A stretch of DNA of 57,883 bases, taken from a virus. The stretch lies in the IMG/VR virus record IMGVR_UViG_3300035661_000073, positions 1 through 57,883 of that record; one strand, written 5' to 3'. This document shows positions 1-15,050 of the stretch, in pieces. Below the pieces are notes generated by a model, which worked only from the letters and a program-made list of their open reading frames with translations, was not told where the DNA came from and did no database searches. A program made the translations under genes and the position numbers. Position 1 is the stretch's first letter; each line of letters opens with the position of its first letter.

Positions 1-4992
<4,992 letters not shown>

Positions 4993-4996
<4 letters not shown>

Positions 4997-7179
4997 GACG
5001 GACTCCCAGAAGGAACTCGGGTGATCGTGCGAATCACGAAGTCAGTGGCGAAGGTCGGATCATAGTTCTCGATCAGGTGCGTGTTCCCGTCCGGGCCTTG
5101 CAGGAGGGAAACCAGGGAAGCGGACGCCTTGCCTGTTCCCGTCAGCCCGTCCACCGGGGATGTTCCGATGGCGAAGCGCGGGAGAACTCCGGCGGTATCC
5201 GGGATCACGGCCAGGGAGGCATCGTAGAAGTTGAGACCATAGTCAGCACTGGCCGGGTTGGCATCCGTGGACCAGCCACCGACTCCCGGGACGAAGGCCA
5301 TGGCGTTGTTGAAGGACGCATTCGGGAAGGGGTGCTGGTAGAGCACTGCCTTGGTGGCGAGGTCGAAGGCGACGATCCGGCTGGTGCCCGCACCATCCGT
5401 GGCCACATAGTAGAGGACCCCGTTGACCACCCGCAGGGACTGGTTCGGGGCGTCCCCACCGACCAGCACCGAAAGGCTGGAGCAGAACACCGAGATGGCA
5501 CCAGCCTGGGTAACGCGCAGGATGTCCTGCCGGGTTGCCGAAGCCCACCGGGCGACGAACAGGTCCCCGCTGATTGGATCGATGGCCACATTGACGGCCG
5601 GGGTGGAGACCCCCGCACCGCCGGCATAGCCATTGATGTCGGCCACCTGGACATCCTTGCCCAGGTTGTTGAAGTCGATCCGCCATAGGTAATGCCAGTC
5701 CACGAAGAACACGGCCGAACCGTTGGTGCAGATGTCCATGACGTAGCTCAGGGGGTTGGTGTTGGGATCCCCGGCAATGTTCGAGATCACTCCCGCAGGG
5801 GTGACCTTCCAGACGATGTAGCCGTTGCTGGTGTCCCCAGTGTAGAAATTCTCGTCCAGGTCCATGGCCAGGCCGGCGAAGTTGTAGGGCGCCGTCTTCT
5901 CATCCGGGGTGTTGGCCAGGGCCAGGGTGTCGATGCGGAAGTGGAAGGCCGGGATGGACTCGATCTTCCGTGCCCATTCCTTGTTTTCGTTGGCCCATTG
6001 TTCGATCAGGTAGGTGGCCCCGCCCACCGTGGCCATCCCGAACTTGATGGAGTTGAGCCCGGACGACCGGCCGGTGCCGGCGGCATAGCCATCCACTGGG
6101 GTTGTGGCGGTGTTCCACACGGTGATCTTCTGGAAGGTGTCCTGGACCGTGCCGTCTGCGGCTTGCTGGTTCAGTCCATAGGTGGGGCTGGAACTGCGGT
6201 CGTTCTGAGCCCAGAACGACCCATCCGGCTGGAGGGCGAAGTTGAGAGCCAGGGCGTTCTGCCCCAGATCGACCGTAGCCACCAGCGTTCCGGTGGTCAG
6301 GTCGAAAGATTCCAGGGTACTCGCGCAATCCCCACCCTCGGCCGACGCGGTCAGCAGGTAGTAGAGCAGGCGGTCGGAGCCAACCTGGATCATCCCGCCA
6401 CTCTGGTAGAAGGTCGCATCCAGTAGGGTGATGTCGGTCACCAGGGGGGAAATCACCCCAGCCTGAGTCACCTTGAGGATGTCCCGATGATTGCCGCTGC
6501 GGTACCGGTAGACGAACAAGTCTCCCGTCTCAGGGTCAATGGTGATGGACTTGGCATCCGACTCACCGTTCCCACCCGAGTAGTCCCCCACGTCCGCGAC
6601 GGTGGTGAGCACCCCGGATGGATCCAGTTTCCAAACGTACTGCCAGTCGATGAAGAACAGGTTCCCGCCGGCATCAATGCAGACATCGTTGAACTTGGTG
6701 TCCCCGCCACTGATGGATTGGATCTGGGAGGTCTTGTCGGCCAGCACGTTGGCCATCCCGCCGAGCCGGTCCCGCCGCCAGAGGGTGTTGTAAACATCCC
6801 CACTGTTGTTCTCCCCCAGGTAGACATTCCCGGCGGCATCGACCGCCACGCCGGAATAGCCGCCACCAGGGGTCAGGGTGGTGATGAAGTAGCCGCCTCC
6901 CCCAAGGTAGGGGGGCGGGACATACACCCCGATCTCGCAGCGCAGCACCTTGATGGCGTCCATGGGGATGGTAACGCCCTTCATGGCCTCACCCCAGGGA
7001 CCGGTCACGTCGATGGTCGGCAGGTTCGGTTCGGTGTAGGTCAACCCCACCAGTCGCGCCGCCTGTTCCTGGGCCCACTGGACGGCCGCATCGACCTGGT
7101 CCTGGGTGAAGGCGAGGTTCGCCGGGCCCAGGGTGCCCAGGAGGGTGGCGAGGTCGTTCTTGATCTGCGCGTAGTTCAT
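4993..7179 (-). CDS. Adaptor-like domain fused to an NHL-type beta-propeller
   Basis: A 728-residue virion candidate. Residues 1-105 resemble the N-terminus of the neighbouring gene at 7176-7799: both share a WA/WG-QxA-L-GLTY block followed by a segment ending in IPxDA--V--C. Residues 110-728 look like a beta-propeller with NHL-like strands (GVAVDAAGNVYLGENNSG; VWKLDPSGVLTTVADV). The propeller contains two similar halves, as DVCIDAGGNLFFIDWQYVWKLD reappears as DICTNGSAVFFVDWHYLWRID, and each is followed by a DI-VTQAG-IS block. The start overlaps the previous stop by four bases. An adaptor duplication fused to a propeller is unusual; a surface-binding or neck-decorating role is inferred. Confidence 0.65.
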
Positions 7180-7799
7180 CGCTGCACGGATATCTGCGCC
7201 AGGGGCAGGGGTCCCAGGCCCAGTTCGGTGGTGAAGATGGCGAACATCTTGGAGGCCATCTCCAGGTTCTTGACCTTGGTGGAAATCTGGTAGAGGTAGG
7301 CCGCCGCCGCATAGCGAAGGTGCTGGTGGAACTCGGGAGGGATGCGCGGGTCCGGCTCATCGGCCGGTTCCACCATCGGGGTCGGGATCTGGATGTAGCC
7401 GACCAGGATGGCCCCGGTCGAAGGGTCGCCGTTGAGCAGGATGGTCGCCCCGTCCTGCTGGATCCAGACCGACGGTTCGCCCTGGCGCGAACGCCAGTTC
7501 GGGTTCTTCATGTCCTCGGTCTGGAACGTGGATTCCATCAGCACCTTGCCCATGCCGAGCCTCCCGCCTATACAGTTCACGACCGACACCGCATCCGCCG
7601 GGATGGGCGCCTTCTTACTGGTGACCGTGGCCGGGGCCGTGACGTAGGTGAGCCCCAGCAGTTTGGCCACCTGACCCGCGCCCCAGTTCAGGGCCGCATC
7701 GGTCCAGTCCCAGGACCCGCCTGGCCAGAAGGTCAGGTCGAAGGCCATGCCCCCGACCAGTTCCCGGGTCGCCAGGCGGAGGTCCGAGAGGGCGGTCAC
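7176..7799 (-). CDS. Head-tail adaptor-like protein
   Basis: A 207-residue protein with a GTG start that overlaps the upstream stop (GTGA). A predicted helical N-terminus (WDWTDAALNWGAGQVAKLLGL) is followed by a beta-rich centre and a helical C-terminus with the segment HQHLRYAAAAYLYQIS. The size, the position after coat and connector genes, and the C-terminal helix fit podovirus head-tail adaptors. The N-terminal domain is paralogous to residues 1-105 of the next gene. The assignment rests on context. Confidence 0.55.
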   Translation of the reverse strand: MTALSDLRLATRELVGGMAFDLTFWPGGSWDWTDAALNWGAGQVAKLLGLTYVTAPATVTSKKAPIPADAVSVVNCIGGRLGMGKVLMESTFQTEDMKNPNWRSRQGEPSVWIQQDGATILLNGDPSTGAILVGYIQIPTPMVEPADEPDPRIPPEFHQHLRYAAAAYLYQISTKVKNLEMASKMFAIFTTELGLGPLPLAQISVQR

Positions 7800-9079
7800 A
7801 GCCAGCCCCAGGCGGAAAGCAGGTCACGGTCCTTGTGCCACTTGTGGCCGATGTCGGTGCGGTAGAATGCGTCCGCCAGGGACACCGACTTCACCTTCTG
7901 GTACACGTCGTCCTTGGCTTCCTCGTAGGTCATCCCCTTGCCGACGCAGACGCAGGCATAGCCGCTGTTGCCGGCCAGCATGTAGCGGTTGTCGATCTTC
8001 TTCACATCGGCCAGGTAGATGCCGCCCAGGCTCGGATCCTTGAACTCCAGTTCCTTGTCGGCGGAATATTTCTTGAACGATTCCGGGTCCTCGTAGGGGA
8101 AGGGCGCGGTGGCGATCACCACGCATATCTGCACCCCGCTTTCGGTGTCCAAGCGGAACTTCTTGCCGCTGCCCAGGGCATCGAAGAAGTCCCCGAGCGG
8201 GCTCTTGATCCCCTCCATCTGGAGCCAGATGGTCGGCACCCCGAACCTGGGCGTGAACTCCAGGGGGTAGACCGCGTCCTTGGTGGCGATGCAGTTGATG
8301 TCCAGGTAGCCGCTGTAGCCAGACGCCCGCACCGCCGCGACCATCTTGCCCAGGGTCTCGTCGTAGAGCCGGCAATGGTCGGTCCAGAAGCCCGTGGTCC
8401 CCATCTCTCCGGTGTTGGGGCCCAGGTCGTTGTTCATCATCTTCTTGTATTCGAAGTTGACGAAGCACGGCGAGATCGCTTCCTTGCCGTTGAACCAGGC
8501 GCCCACGGCCACCTCCACCCCTTTGGCGAAGGTCTGCACCTGGATCTCGTGGATCTTGGAACCCCACTTCTTCTGGTAGTTCTCCAGCATGGCGACGATG
8601 TCGGAGCCGTCCTCGCTCTTGCCCACGTAGGTCAGGGCCTTCTCGTCCTGGGCCTTGCCGCTCGGCTTGATCACGTAGCGGCCGGGGTTCTTCTGGACAA
8701 ACGCCACGGCGTCCTTGATGCTGCGGAAATTCCAGTCGGGCAGGACGGTCATGCCGGCCTTCTTCATCTCCTCGGCGCCGAAGCCCCGGTCCATCTCCAG
8801 CCGGTCGGAGTAGGGGCATGGCCCCACCACCGCCTTGCCCATCTGGCGCAGGCCATCGGCCACCTTGCCGAAGGTGGCGTCATCGAAGATGATCAGGTCG
8901 GCCCAGGCGACGTGGGGTTCCCAGGCGTTGACCTTGGTAATCAGCCCGTCGTTGATGTCCCGGCTGTGCGGGTCCTTGATGTAGAACTTGACCGGGTTGC
9001 CTTCCCCCAGGAACCGGTGGCACAGTTCGCCGCTCACTCCAAAATGGGAGATCACCAGGATGTTGCGGCGGTGGGCCAT
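7796..9079 (-). CDS. ATP-grasp ligase resembling phosphoribosylamine-glycine ligase (PurD-like)
   Basis: A 427-residue enzyme. ATG at 9079 is preferred over an in-frame TTG at 9121 because it follows the previous stop by two bases and has a TTGGGG-like site upstream. It contains a Rossmann-like N-terminus (NILVISHFG), an ATP-grasp lysine block (GRYVIKPSGKAQDEKAL) and a catalytic-loop segment NNDLGPNTGEMGTTGFW. This last segment is the counterpart of the DGDTGPNTGGMG signature of GAR synthetase. A YLDINCI...EFTPRFGVPT metal-binding end follows. Family members join an amino acid to an amine or acid using ATP. Its place inside the head-tail connector block is odd. Peptide or base modification, or purine synthesis, are possible roles; none is shown. 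Confidence 0.75.
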   Translation of the reverse strand: MAHRRNILVISHFGVSGELCHRFLGEGNPVKFYIKDPHSRDINDGLITKVNAWEPHVAWADLIIFDDATFGKVADGLRQMGKAVVGPCPYSDRLEMDRGFGAEEMKKAGMTVLPDWNFRSIKDAVAFVQKNPGRYVIKPSGKAQDEKALTYVGKSEDGSDIVAMLENYQKKWGSKIHEIQVQTFAKGVEVAVGAWFNGKEAISPCFVNFEYKKMMNNDLGPNTGEMGTTGFWTDHCRLYDETLGKMVAAVRASGYSGYLDINCIATKDAVYPLEFTPRFGVPTIWLQMEGIKSPLGDFFDALGSGKKFRLDTESGVQICVVIATAPFPYEDPESFKKYSADKELEFKDPSLGGIYLADVKKIDNRYMLAGNSGYACVCVGKGMTYEEAKDDVYQKVKSVSLADAFYRTDIGHKWHKDRDLLSAWGWL

Positions 9080-9081
9080 GA

Positions 9082-9843
9082 TCAGTACCCCAAGGTATCG
9101 TTGCTCATGAACCGGGTCCAACGCTGCGCCCGCTTCGGGTGCGTCGATCCCCGGTGGTAGCCCATGTCACCGATCAGCGTGATGCCACGCAGGCCGGCGG
9201 CGATGGACAGGAACGCGTTCTCCGAGTCGGCCGCCGCATTGGGATCTCGGCCCGGCCCGGGGAGGCGGTAGAAGTGAGCGAGGGCGCCTTCCACCAGGGC
9301 GTCCTCGAACTCGTGGCTGAAGTGGACTCCGTCAAAGTCGCCAGTGGGTTGGTACGCGACTTTGGCCCGGATCTGGGTGTCCACCATGGGTGGTCGGTTG
9401 GGCCGGAAACGGCCGTGATCCGAGGTGAAGGCCCGCATGACGCCATCGGATGGAACCAGGTGGTGGCCTACCGATTCCAGCGCCTGCTGGTTGTAGGGCA
9501 CCAACTTGGACCATTGGCCGGTCACCGGGTCCTGGTATTCAGCCTGGAAGATGTAGAGCGACTCCCTGGCCTGGGATGAATCGGAACCCTCCCAGGTGGA
9601 GGTATCGACGGTCGTGATGGAACCGTCGTCCGCCACCAGGTCGGTGGAGATGGCGCCCGGCTGGGAATAGGGCTCCACCGCCAAAGCCCCGGCCGGCAGG
9701 GTGAAGATCACGATCTCCTGGAGCGCCAGGGTTTCGGAAGCCAGCCGTCGCGCCCCGATCTGGAATGCGAGTTGCCCGTCCCGTCCCTTCTTGTCGCTCC
9801 GCATGGATTCGATGCGGTCTCGGATCTGGTCGTACCGGATCAT
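9082..9843 (-). CDS. Connector-region protein of unknown function
   Basis: A 253-residue protein with a charged helical start (MIRYDQIRDRIESMRSDKKGRDG) and a beta-rich middle. It is followed immediately by the ATP-grasp gene with two bases between them. No motif was recognised. The position between coat and adaptor genes suggests a head completion or neck protein. Confidence 0.6.
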   Translation of the reverse strand: MIRYDQIRDRIESMRSDKKGRDGQLAFQIGARRLASETLALQEIVIFTLPAGALAVEPYSQPGAISTDLVADDGSITTVDTSTWEGSDSSQARESLYIFQAEYQDPVTGQWSKLVPYNQQALESVGHHLVPSDGVMRAFTSDHGRFRPNRPPMVDTQIRAKVAYQPTGDFDGVHFSHEFEDALVEGALAHFYRLPGPGRDPNAAADSENAFLSIAAGLRGITLIGDMGYHRGSTHPKRAQRWTRFMSNDTLGY

Positions 9844-9847
9844 GGTG

Positions 9848-10276
9848 TTACTCCCCGCTGGCGGCGGCCATCTGGACGCCTTCCTCCTTGGCTTTCAGGA
9901 TCCCCAGGATGGTGACCTTGGCCTTGGCGGACGGCTTGACGCCGAACCGCTTGGCGATGGTGGCCAGGTCATCCTCGTTGAGACCCATCAGATATTCCTG
10001 GGTGATCTCCCCGAAGGTCACGCCGGCCAGGAACGCCCGGCCCTCGGGGGTGTTCTCCTTGATCAGGCGGCCACCCTCCTGGGGGTTCTTGGCCACTCGC
10101 ATGACCATGCGGTGCCAGATCCATGGCTTGGGCCGGCCGTCCAGTCCCACCTGCTCCATCGGGTAGTCGGAGCGCCGGAGGGGCGGGTTGCCGTTGTCGA
10201 AGACGATGGCGATGGTCTGCCGGGCGTCCTCGATGTAGTCTTTCTGCATTCCTTTGTTGCCGATCATCAGGGGCAT
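9848..10276 (-). CDS. Small protein downstream of the coat gene, unknown function
   Basis: A 142-residue protein. ATG at 10276 is favoured over an in-frame GTG at 10285 because GAGGTG lies seven bases upstream. The C-terminal half contains a short helical domain (EDDLATIAKRFGVKPSAKAKVTI) that resembles SAP or rho-N-like motifs. It is the first gene after a strong terminator, so it may need read-through or its own promoter. Confidence 0.6.
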   Translation of the reverse strand: MPLMIGNKGMQKDYIEDARQTIAIVFDNGNPPLRRSDYPMEQVGLDGRPKPWIWHRMVMRVAKNPQEGGRLIKENTPEGRAFLAGVTFGEITQEYLMGLNEDDLATIAKRFGVKPSAKAKVTILGILKAKEEGVQMAAASGE

Positions 10277-10288
10277 CAGAGACACCTC

Positions 10289-10337
10289 AAAAAAGGGCGG
10301 GCCCGGGGCGTGACACTTGCCACCCCCGGGGACCGCC
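10289..10337 (-). terminator. Rho-independent terminator after the coat gene
   Basis: Read leftward, a long GC-rich hairpin (GGCGG...CCCGGGG paired with CCCCGGG...CGCC around a TGGCAAGTGTCA loop) is followed by six T residues. It lies just after the major capsid gene and before the next gene. A partial terminator here would enrich coat mRNA over downstream tail mRNA. Confidence 0.8.
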
Positions 10338-10347
10338 GGGTGGGCTG

Positions 10348-11316
10348 CTACGCGACCTTCAAGGGCATGGCGCCCATGTAGCGGGAGTCGGACAGGCCGA
10401 ACCCAAACACGTCAAGCTGGCGCATACCACGGCTGAACTTGGTCTGCATCTTGAAGCCGATCTCGGTCTCCATGAGCTGGCGGATGAAGCCGAGGCCGTT
10501 CTGGTGGCCCAGGATGCACTGGGCGATGTTGGTCTGGCCGCCGTAGGGCCCGGTCGGGATGGCGTCCGACACGATGATGTCGAAGCCGGCCACGCGGATG
10601 CCGAAGTCGCCGTCCTCGATGGCCTTCTTGTTCTGCTCGCCGTTGATCTGGTAGGTGAACTGGTCGCACATCATCAGGATCATTTCCACGTCGCTGTTGA
10701 CGATGGCGTAGCGGCCCTTGCGCGGGATGGCCATCTGGTTGTACGCCTTCCGGGCGGCCAGGAACTGGTGGATGATGTACTCGGCCGCGTTGGTCTTGCT
10801 GGTGCTGGACACAAAGGTCGGCACGGTCGGGTTGTAGGCCACGGTCCCGGGGGTCTGGCCCTCGTAGGACATGGTGCTGGCGCCGTAGATGGTGGTGATC
10901 AGGCCGGCGATGACGGTGAGGTACTCGTTCTCGGCGTGGGCGTCGGCCATCATCCGGGCCAGGTTGGACACCAGGGGAAGGTTGATCTCCTTGATGTCGA
11001 TCGGGTCGATGGTGGGGTACGCGTAGAAGGCGTTGTCCACGGTGATGGCGAAGTTGTTGCCGGTCACGGTCTCCGGGACGATGTCCATGTTGACGGTGTA
11101 GGGCGACACGGTGGGCGGGTTGAGGACGCGGAAGGTGATCTGGTCACCGAAGTTCTCCAACTTCTTCAGCGCCTCGGTGTTGGAGATCTTGCCCAGGAAC
11201 GATTCCCGGCGCATGACATCCATGGCCAGCCCTTCCACGATGTTCTCGATCAGGAGGGCCTGGGACGCGGCGGGAATGCCGGTGTTGGCGGTGGGGACGG
11301 TGCGACCGATAGCCAT
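10348..11316 (-). CDS. Major capsid protein
   Basis: A 322-residue protein beginning MAIGRTVPTANTGIPAASQALL, with an AAAGG-type ribosome site upstream. A helix-rich N-arm is followed by alternating strands and helices, including SRGMRQLDVFGFGLSDSRYMG near the C-terminus, as in HK97-fold coats of podoviruses. It sits directly after the scaffold gene and is followed by a strong terminator, which is the classic arrangement for a coat gene. The assignment is based on order, size and composition. Confidence 0.85.
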   Translation of the reverse strand: MAIGRTVPTANTGIPAASQALLIENIVEGLAMDVMRRESFLGKISNTEALKKLENFGDQITFRVLNPPTVSPYTVNMDIVPETVTGNNFAITVDNAFYAYPTIDPIDIKEINLPLVSNLARMMADAHAENEYLTVIAGLITTIYGASTMSYEGQTPGTVAYNPTVPTFVSSTSKTNAAEYIIHQFLAARKAYNQMAIPRKGRYAIVNSDVEMILMMCDQFTYQINGEQNKKAIEDGDFGIRVAGFDIIVSDAIPTGPYGGQTNIAQCILGHQNGLGFIRQLMETEIGFKMQTKFSRGMRQLDVFGFGLSDSRYMGAMPLKVA

Positions 11317-11363
11317 GATGAATTCCTTTCATCTGTGAGGAGCCGACCCCGGCGCGGACGGAC

Positions 11364-12479
11364 TTAGAAAGTCTTGCCGCTGTGCCAGGCGGAAAAATCG
11401 GTGCCTGGAAGGGTCAGTTCGAGTCGTTTCAGGTAGGTTGGGTCCCCGCCGGCCAACTTTTCCCGGACGTAGTCCGGATCCAGTTCGGCCTGGGAAAGCG
11501 GGGTGAGCCTTTCGCTCGGGGGCCGCTGCGGCTCACGGGAAGGCTCGGGGAGGGCCCCGCCGCTGCGAAGCGAGGGGGAGGTGGGCATCCGGCGCGGGGC
11601 GGCCGGGGCGGTGCCACCGTTCAGGCCCAGGTCCACGTTGGCGTCGCGGGAGAACTCCCGGAGGATTTCCAGGGCGTCCTCGGGCGTGTAGTTGCTGGTG
11701 TTCTGCAACACGTCCACGTACATCCTTCGCTTGACCGGGGGGCGGGCGCCCATCCAGTCCAGGAAGGTCGGGTCCTGCATCAGGGCGTCCACCTTGGCCT
11801 TGGGGACCACGGCGTAGATGCCTTTTTCGACTTCCTCACGGCGCGTCTTGGCGAAATACTCACCCAGCCGCTGGGTGATCCCCTGGGTCTGCTCGCGCAG
11901 GCTGGAGACCATCTTGTAGAGCGGGGCGACGATGGCCTGCATGACCTGGACGGCTTCCGTCTGGTTCTCCTTCCAGTCGGCCAGGACTTCGGCCGAGGCC
12001 GGGTCGAGGTCGTCGGGCAGGACACCCACGGTCGCTTGCAGGGCGGCCATCTGCTGGAGCTTCTGGTCGATGTCGGCCAGTTTCTGGTCCAGCGCCAGAT
12101 TCTCCGCCTTCAGCCGCGCTTCCATCTTGCCCAACTGTCGCTGGGCCTCCCGGGCATCGGCTTCGCGCTTCTCCAGCCCTTTCGCCTTCGGGTCGGTGTC
12201 GCCGGTCGCGTCGCCCTCGTCCTCTGCTGGCAGGTCGCCAGGAAGGGGTTCGGGGTTCAGGTCGTCGTCTTCGAGCCGGTCGAAGGGGTCCTTCACGGGC
12301 GCCGGCAGCTCGCCTTCGGTGCCGTCATCCACGACGGGAACCTGGGACGGGGCATCCTGGCCCTGGAACGGGTTGCCAACGGGGTTCCCCTGAGCGTCGA
12401 AGGTGATGCCTTGCGACTTGAGGAAGTCAAGGGTGGCCTTGTCGTTGGGCTGCTCCACTGGTTTGAAAACCTTGCTCAT
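11364..12479 (-). CDS. Capsid scaffolding protein
   Basis: A 371-residue, highly charged protein. The ATG at 12479 has AGGAG upstream, so the longer in-frame start is rejected. The N-terminal third is acidic (DRLEDDDLNPEPLPGDLPAEDEG split over two blocks). A long coiled coil runs from about residue 110 to 180 (KREADAREAQRQLGKMEARL). A Pro/Arg-rich linker precedes the C-terminal tail. Composition and position between portal and coat are characteristic of scaffolds that leave the procapsid during packaging. Confidence 0.8.
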   Translation of the reverse strand: MSKVFKPVEQPNDKATLDFLKSQGITFDAQGNPVGNPFQGQDAPSQVPVVDDGTEGELPAPVKDPFDRLEDDDLNPEPLPGDLPAEDEGDATGDTDPKAKGLEKREADAREAQRQLGKMEARLKAENLALDQKLADIDQKLQQMAALQATVGVLPDDLDPASAEVLADWKENQTEAVQVMQAIVAPLYKMVSSLREQTQGITQRLGEYFAKTRREEVEKGIYAVVPKAKVDALMQDPTFLDWMGARPPVKRRMYVDVLQNTSNYTPEDALEILREFSRDANVDLGLNGGTAPAAPRRMPTSPSLRSGGALPEPSREPQRPPSERLTPLSQAELDPDYVREKLAGGDPTYLKRLELTLPGTDFSAWHSGKTF

Positions 12480-12537
12480 GTGTGCTCCTGGCCCTCGGGG
12501 ACCGGCGCTATGCCGGCGACCCATGGTGGGGGCAAAT

Positions 12538-12810
12538 TCACTGCTTCATTTCCAAGATCTCCCCAGGGATGGACAGCAGCGTGTAGAGCACCTGGGCGGT
12601 GCCCTGGATGCGCTGGCCGTCCCGGGCGATGTCGCACTCGCGCAGTTCTTCCATGGTTTCCAGGTACATGTGCTCCAGCAGCCGGTGGAAGGCCGGCGCG
12701 TCCCGGAACATCACGGCCGCTTCGCCGGGGTCCAGGCCGTACTTGCTGATGAAGTCCTCCACCAGGGCTTGCCGGGTGGCTTGGGCCATGTCTTCGGGAG
12801 CCGGGGCCAT
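12538..12810 (-). CDS. Small helical protein between portal and scaffold
   Basis: A 90-residue protein, MAPAPEDMAQATRQALV..., whose ATG shares one base with the portal stop (TGATG), so translation is coupled. It is predicted to be almost entirely helical and acidic. A protein of this kind often lies between portal and scaffold in podoviruses. No specific function can be assigned. Confidence 0.7.
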   Translation of the reverse strand: MAPAPEDMAQATRQALVEDFISKYGLDPGEAAVMFRDAPAFHRLLEHMYLETMEELRECDIARDGQRIQGTAQVLYTLLSIPGEILEMKQ

Positions 12811-15050
12811 CACATGCCTCCCATGGGTGGCGGCGGGGCGCCTGGCTGGGGTTGCTGGGCCTTGGCGTCCGGGGACACCTCGCCGGGATTGGTGGCCGGG
12901 GCCGGGGCTTCCAGCACCGCCGTCTCCTGGGCATCCGCCACGCCCATGGCCTGATACTGCTGGGCCAGCATCTTGGCCCAGATGGCGAACGAGACGGCCA
13001 TCTTGTCGTCCCATTCCCCGAACCGCTTGGCCACCTTCTCGGTGACCGGGATGAGGAAGGGCGGCGGGACCCCGTTCTTGGCGATGGCCATGCCCTGTTT
13101 GAACATCTCCAGGAGGGCGTCGTCCTTGGACGACTGGGCCTTGAACTTGGCCCCCGGCGACTGGCCGGCTTCCTCCATCACTTCCTTCTTCTTGGCTTCC
13201 AGGGCCATCTTCTCGGTGTGTTGCTGGGCCGTCAGGACCGCCTTCTCCGACTCGATGCCCATGCCTTCCGAAATGATCTCCAGGAACCCGATCTCGTCCA
13301 TCCATCCGGGCAGGCCGAACTGGTGGATGTCCCTGAAGAAATCCTTGGCCTTGCGCCCGACGATCTCCCGGCGCAGGGCGCCGCGCACTCCGTGGACCTG
13401 GAGATCGGCTTCGACCTGGAACTTTTCGGGGTTCTCGTAGTACTCCAGGATCCATGCCTTGCAGTCGCGCAGGAACGGCTTCCAGAAGTAGCGGTCGAAG
13501 TTGCCGACCACGTCCTTGATAAACTCCTCCAAGCTGTCCCAAAGCTGGTTCATCATCGAATCGGTGCGAACCCCGGAGCCCATGTCCTGGCCGTTCGCCA
13601 TCTCCAGGAACCCGGTGCAAATCGGGACCATGCTCTCGAAGGTCTTGAAGGTCGCCAGGAGTTGGTCCAGGTTGCTCGGCACGGTGAAGAAGTCCACAGG
13701 CTTGTGGTTGGCGGTGTCGTCCTTGCGCCCCTTGCGCCGATAGATCCAGGTCTTGCGCCCCTGGATGGTGAGATCCTTGTTCTCCACCATGCCGGCGTCG
13801 ATGGCCACCTGGAAGCCGCTGGTGTCGGTCAGGGCGTCATCGATGCTGCGGGTGATGTTGGTCAGCATCTCGACACATTCCAGCGCCGACTCGCCGGCCC
13901 CCACCCCGAAGATCGAGCACGGGTCGCGGCGGAACGGGATGAAGTAGACCGGGATCTTGGTCGGCTGGAAGGTGCGCTTGGCCACCTTGAGCACCCGCTT
14001 GTCGCAGAACCAGATCTCCCAGATCTGGTCGGTCAGGGCCTTCTTCTCGTCGTCATCGAGCCCCTTCAGGTCATCGTTGTCCGGGAACTTCTGGCCCAGG
14101 GTCTCCAGCGCGTCTGCGGTCAGGACTCCAATCCGCATCCACACACAGTAGCCAGACATGGCTCCACCGCTGACGTTGGTGGGCTGGGGAACCAACTCCC
14201 AACGCTTGAGGTTCTGGGCCCAGTTCCCGTGCTCACCCAAATCCTCCAGCAGTCCGGCCAGTTCGGACTTGATGAAGGACGGGTCCTCTTGGAGCGCCCG
14301 GATCTGGTGCCGGGAGAAGATGTTGTGGAAGTGGACGTATTCGAGGGACTGGGGTTTCTTGGCGTTCGGGTCCGGGTAGACCCGCTTGGGGTCGTAGATT
14401 TCCCACATCGGCTTGCGGTCATCGGCGGACTCCACGGTCTCGTTGCCGTCCTGCCAGCGCAGGCGGGGCTGGGAGATGCGGATGGGGCCGTAGGCCACCG
14501 CGCAACCCAGGTTCGACATGTACTCGCACATGTCGTCCAGGTTGTTTTCGTTGTCCATGGCCTCCTGGATGTCCTCGATCTCCTCCTTGAGGGCCGCCAC
14601 CTTGGCCTTCTCCTCCTCGGAGGATTCCCCGCGCTTGTGCCGGGGGGAGGGCTGGATATCCCAGGGCCGCCCGTGGATTGGGCAGACGTGCTTGAACAGT
14701 TTGGCCTTGCCGATCTGGGTGATGCGCGGCAGGCGCCGGTAGAAGAAGGTGCTTTCGGTGTAGCCGGCCGGGGGCGGGTTCACATCCTTGCCGGCCAGGT
14801 ACTTCTCCACCTTGATCCAGGCTTTTTCCTTCTCGCGCCGGCCCCAGTCGGCCAGGTCGATCTCGGCGTTGAACTGGCCGATCAGACGCTTGACCGCGTC
14901 CACCTCGGGGGCATCCTGTTGAGGTTCCTCGCCTATCGACGGGTCTTCCGGGGGCTTGCTGTTTGGTCCGTAGAACGGCGCCGTGAATTCTCCCAACCCC
15001 GGTGCGATCACCGGCAATCGGGCGGGCGCCATCGAATTCAGACCCGGCAT
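12810..15050 (-). CDS. Portal protein
   Basis: A 746-residue protein. ATG at 15050 is chosen because GGGAGA lies five bases upstream; an in-frame start at 15089 lacks this. Its size matches P22-like and N4-like portals (about 700-760 residues). It has an acidic N-terminus, a central region (MLTNITRSIDDALTDTSGFQ, VFFTVPSNLDQLLATFKTFE-like block, MGSGVRTDSMMNQL) and a long helical C-terminal barrel (TAQQHTEKMALEAKKKEV). It follows the large terminase. The protein forms the dodecameric DNA entry and exit ring of the capsid. Confidence 0.88.
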   Translation of the reverse strand: MPGLNSMAPARLPVIAPGLGEFTAPFYGPNSKPPEDPSIGEEPQQDAPEVDAVKRLIGQFNAEIDLADWGRREKEKAWIKVEKYLAGKDVNPPPAGYTESTFFYRRLPRITQIGKAKLFKHVCPIHGRPWDIQPSPRHKRGESSEEEKAKVAALKEEIEDIQEAMDNENNLDDMCEYMSNLGCAVAYGPIRISQPRLRWQDGNETVESADDRKPMWEIYDPKRVYPDPNAKKPQSLEYVHFHNIFSRHQIRALQEDPSFIKSELAGLLEDLGEHGNWAQNLKRWELVPQPTNVSGGAMSGYCVWMRIGVLTADALETLGQKFPDNDDLKGLDDDEKKALTDQIWEIWFCDKRVLKVAKRTFQPTKIPVYFIPFRRDPCSIFGVGAGESALECVEMLTNITRSIDDALTDTSGFQVAIDAGMVENKDLTIQGRKTWIYRRKGRKDDTANHKPVDFFTVPSNLDQLLATFKTFESMVPICTGFLEMANGQDMGSGVRTDSMMNQLWDSLEEFIKDVVGNFDRYFWKPFLRDCKAWILEYYENPEKFQVEADLQVHGVRGALRREIVGRKAKDFFRDIHQFGLPGWMDEIGFLEIISEGMGIESEKAVLTAQQHTEKMALEAKKKEVMEEAGQSPGAKFKAQSSKDDALLEMFKQGMAIAKNGVPPPFLIPVTEKVAKRFGEWDDKMAVSFAIWAKMLAQQYQAMGVADAQETAVLEAPAPATNPGEVSPDAKAQQPQPGAPPPPMGGM

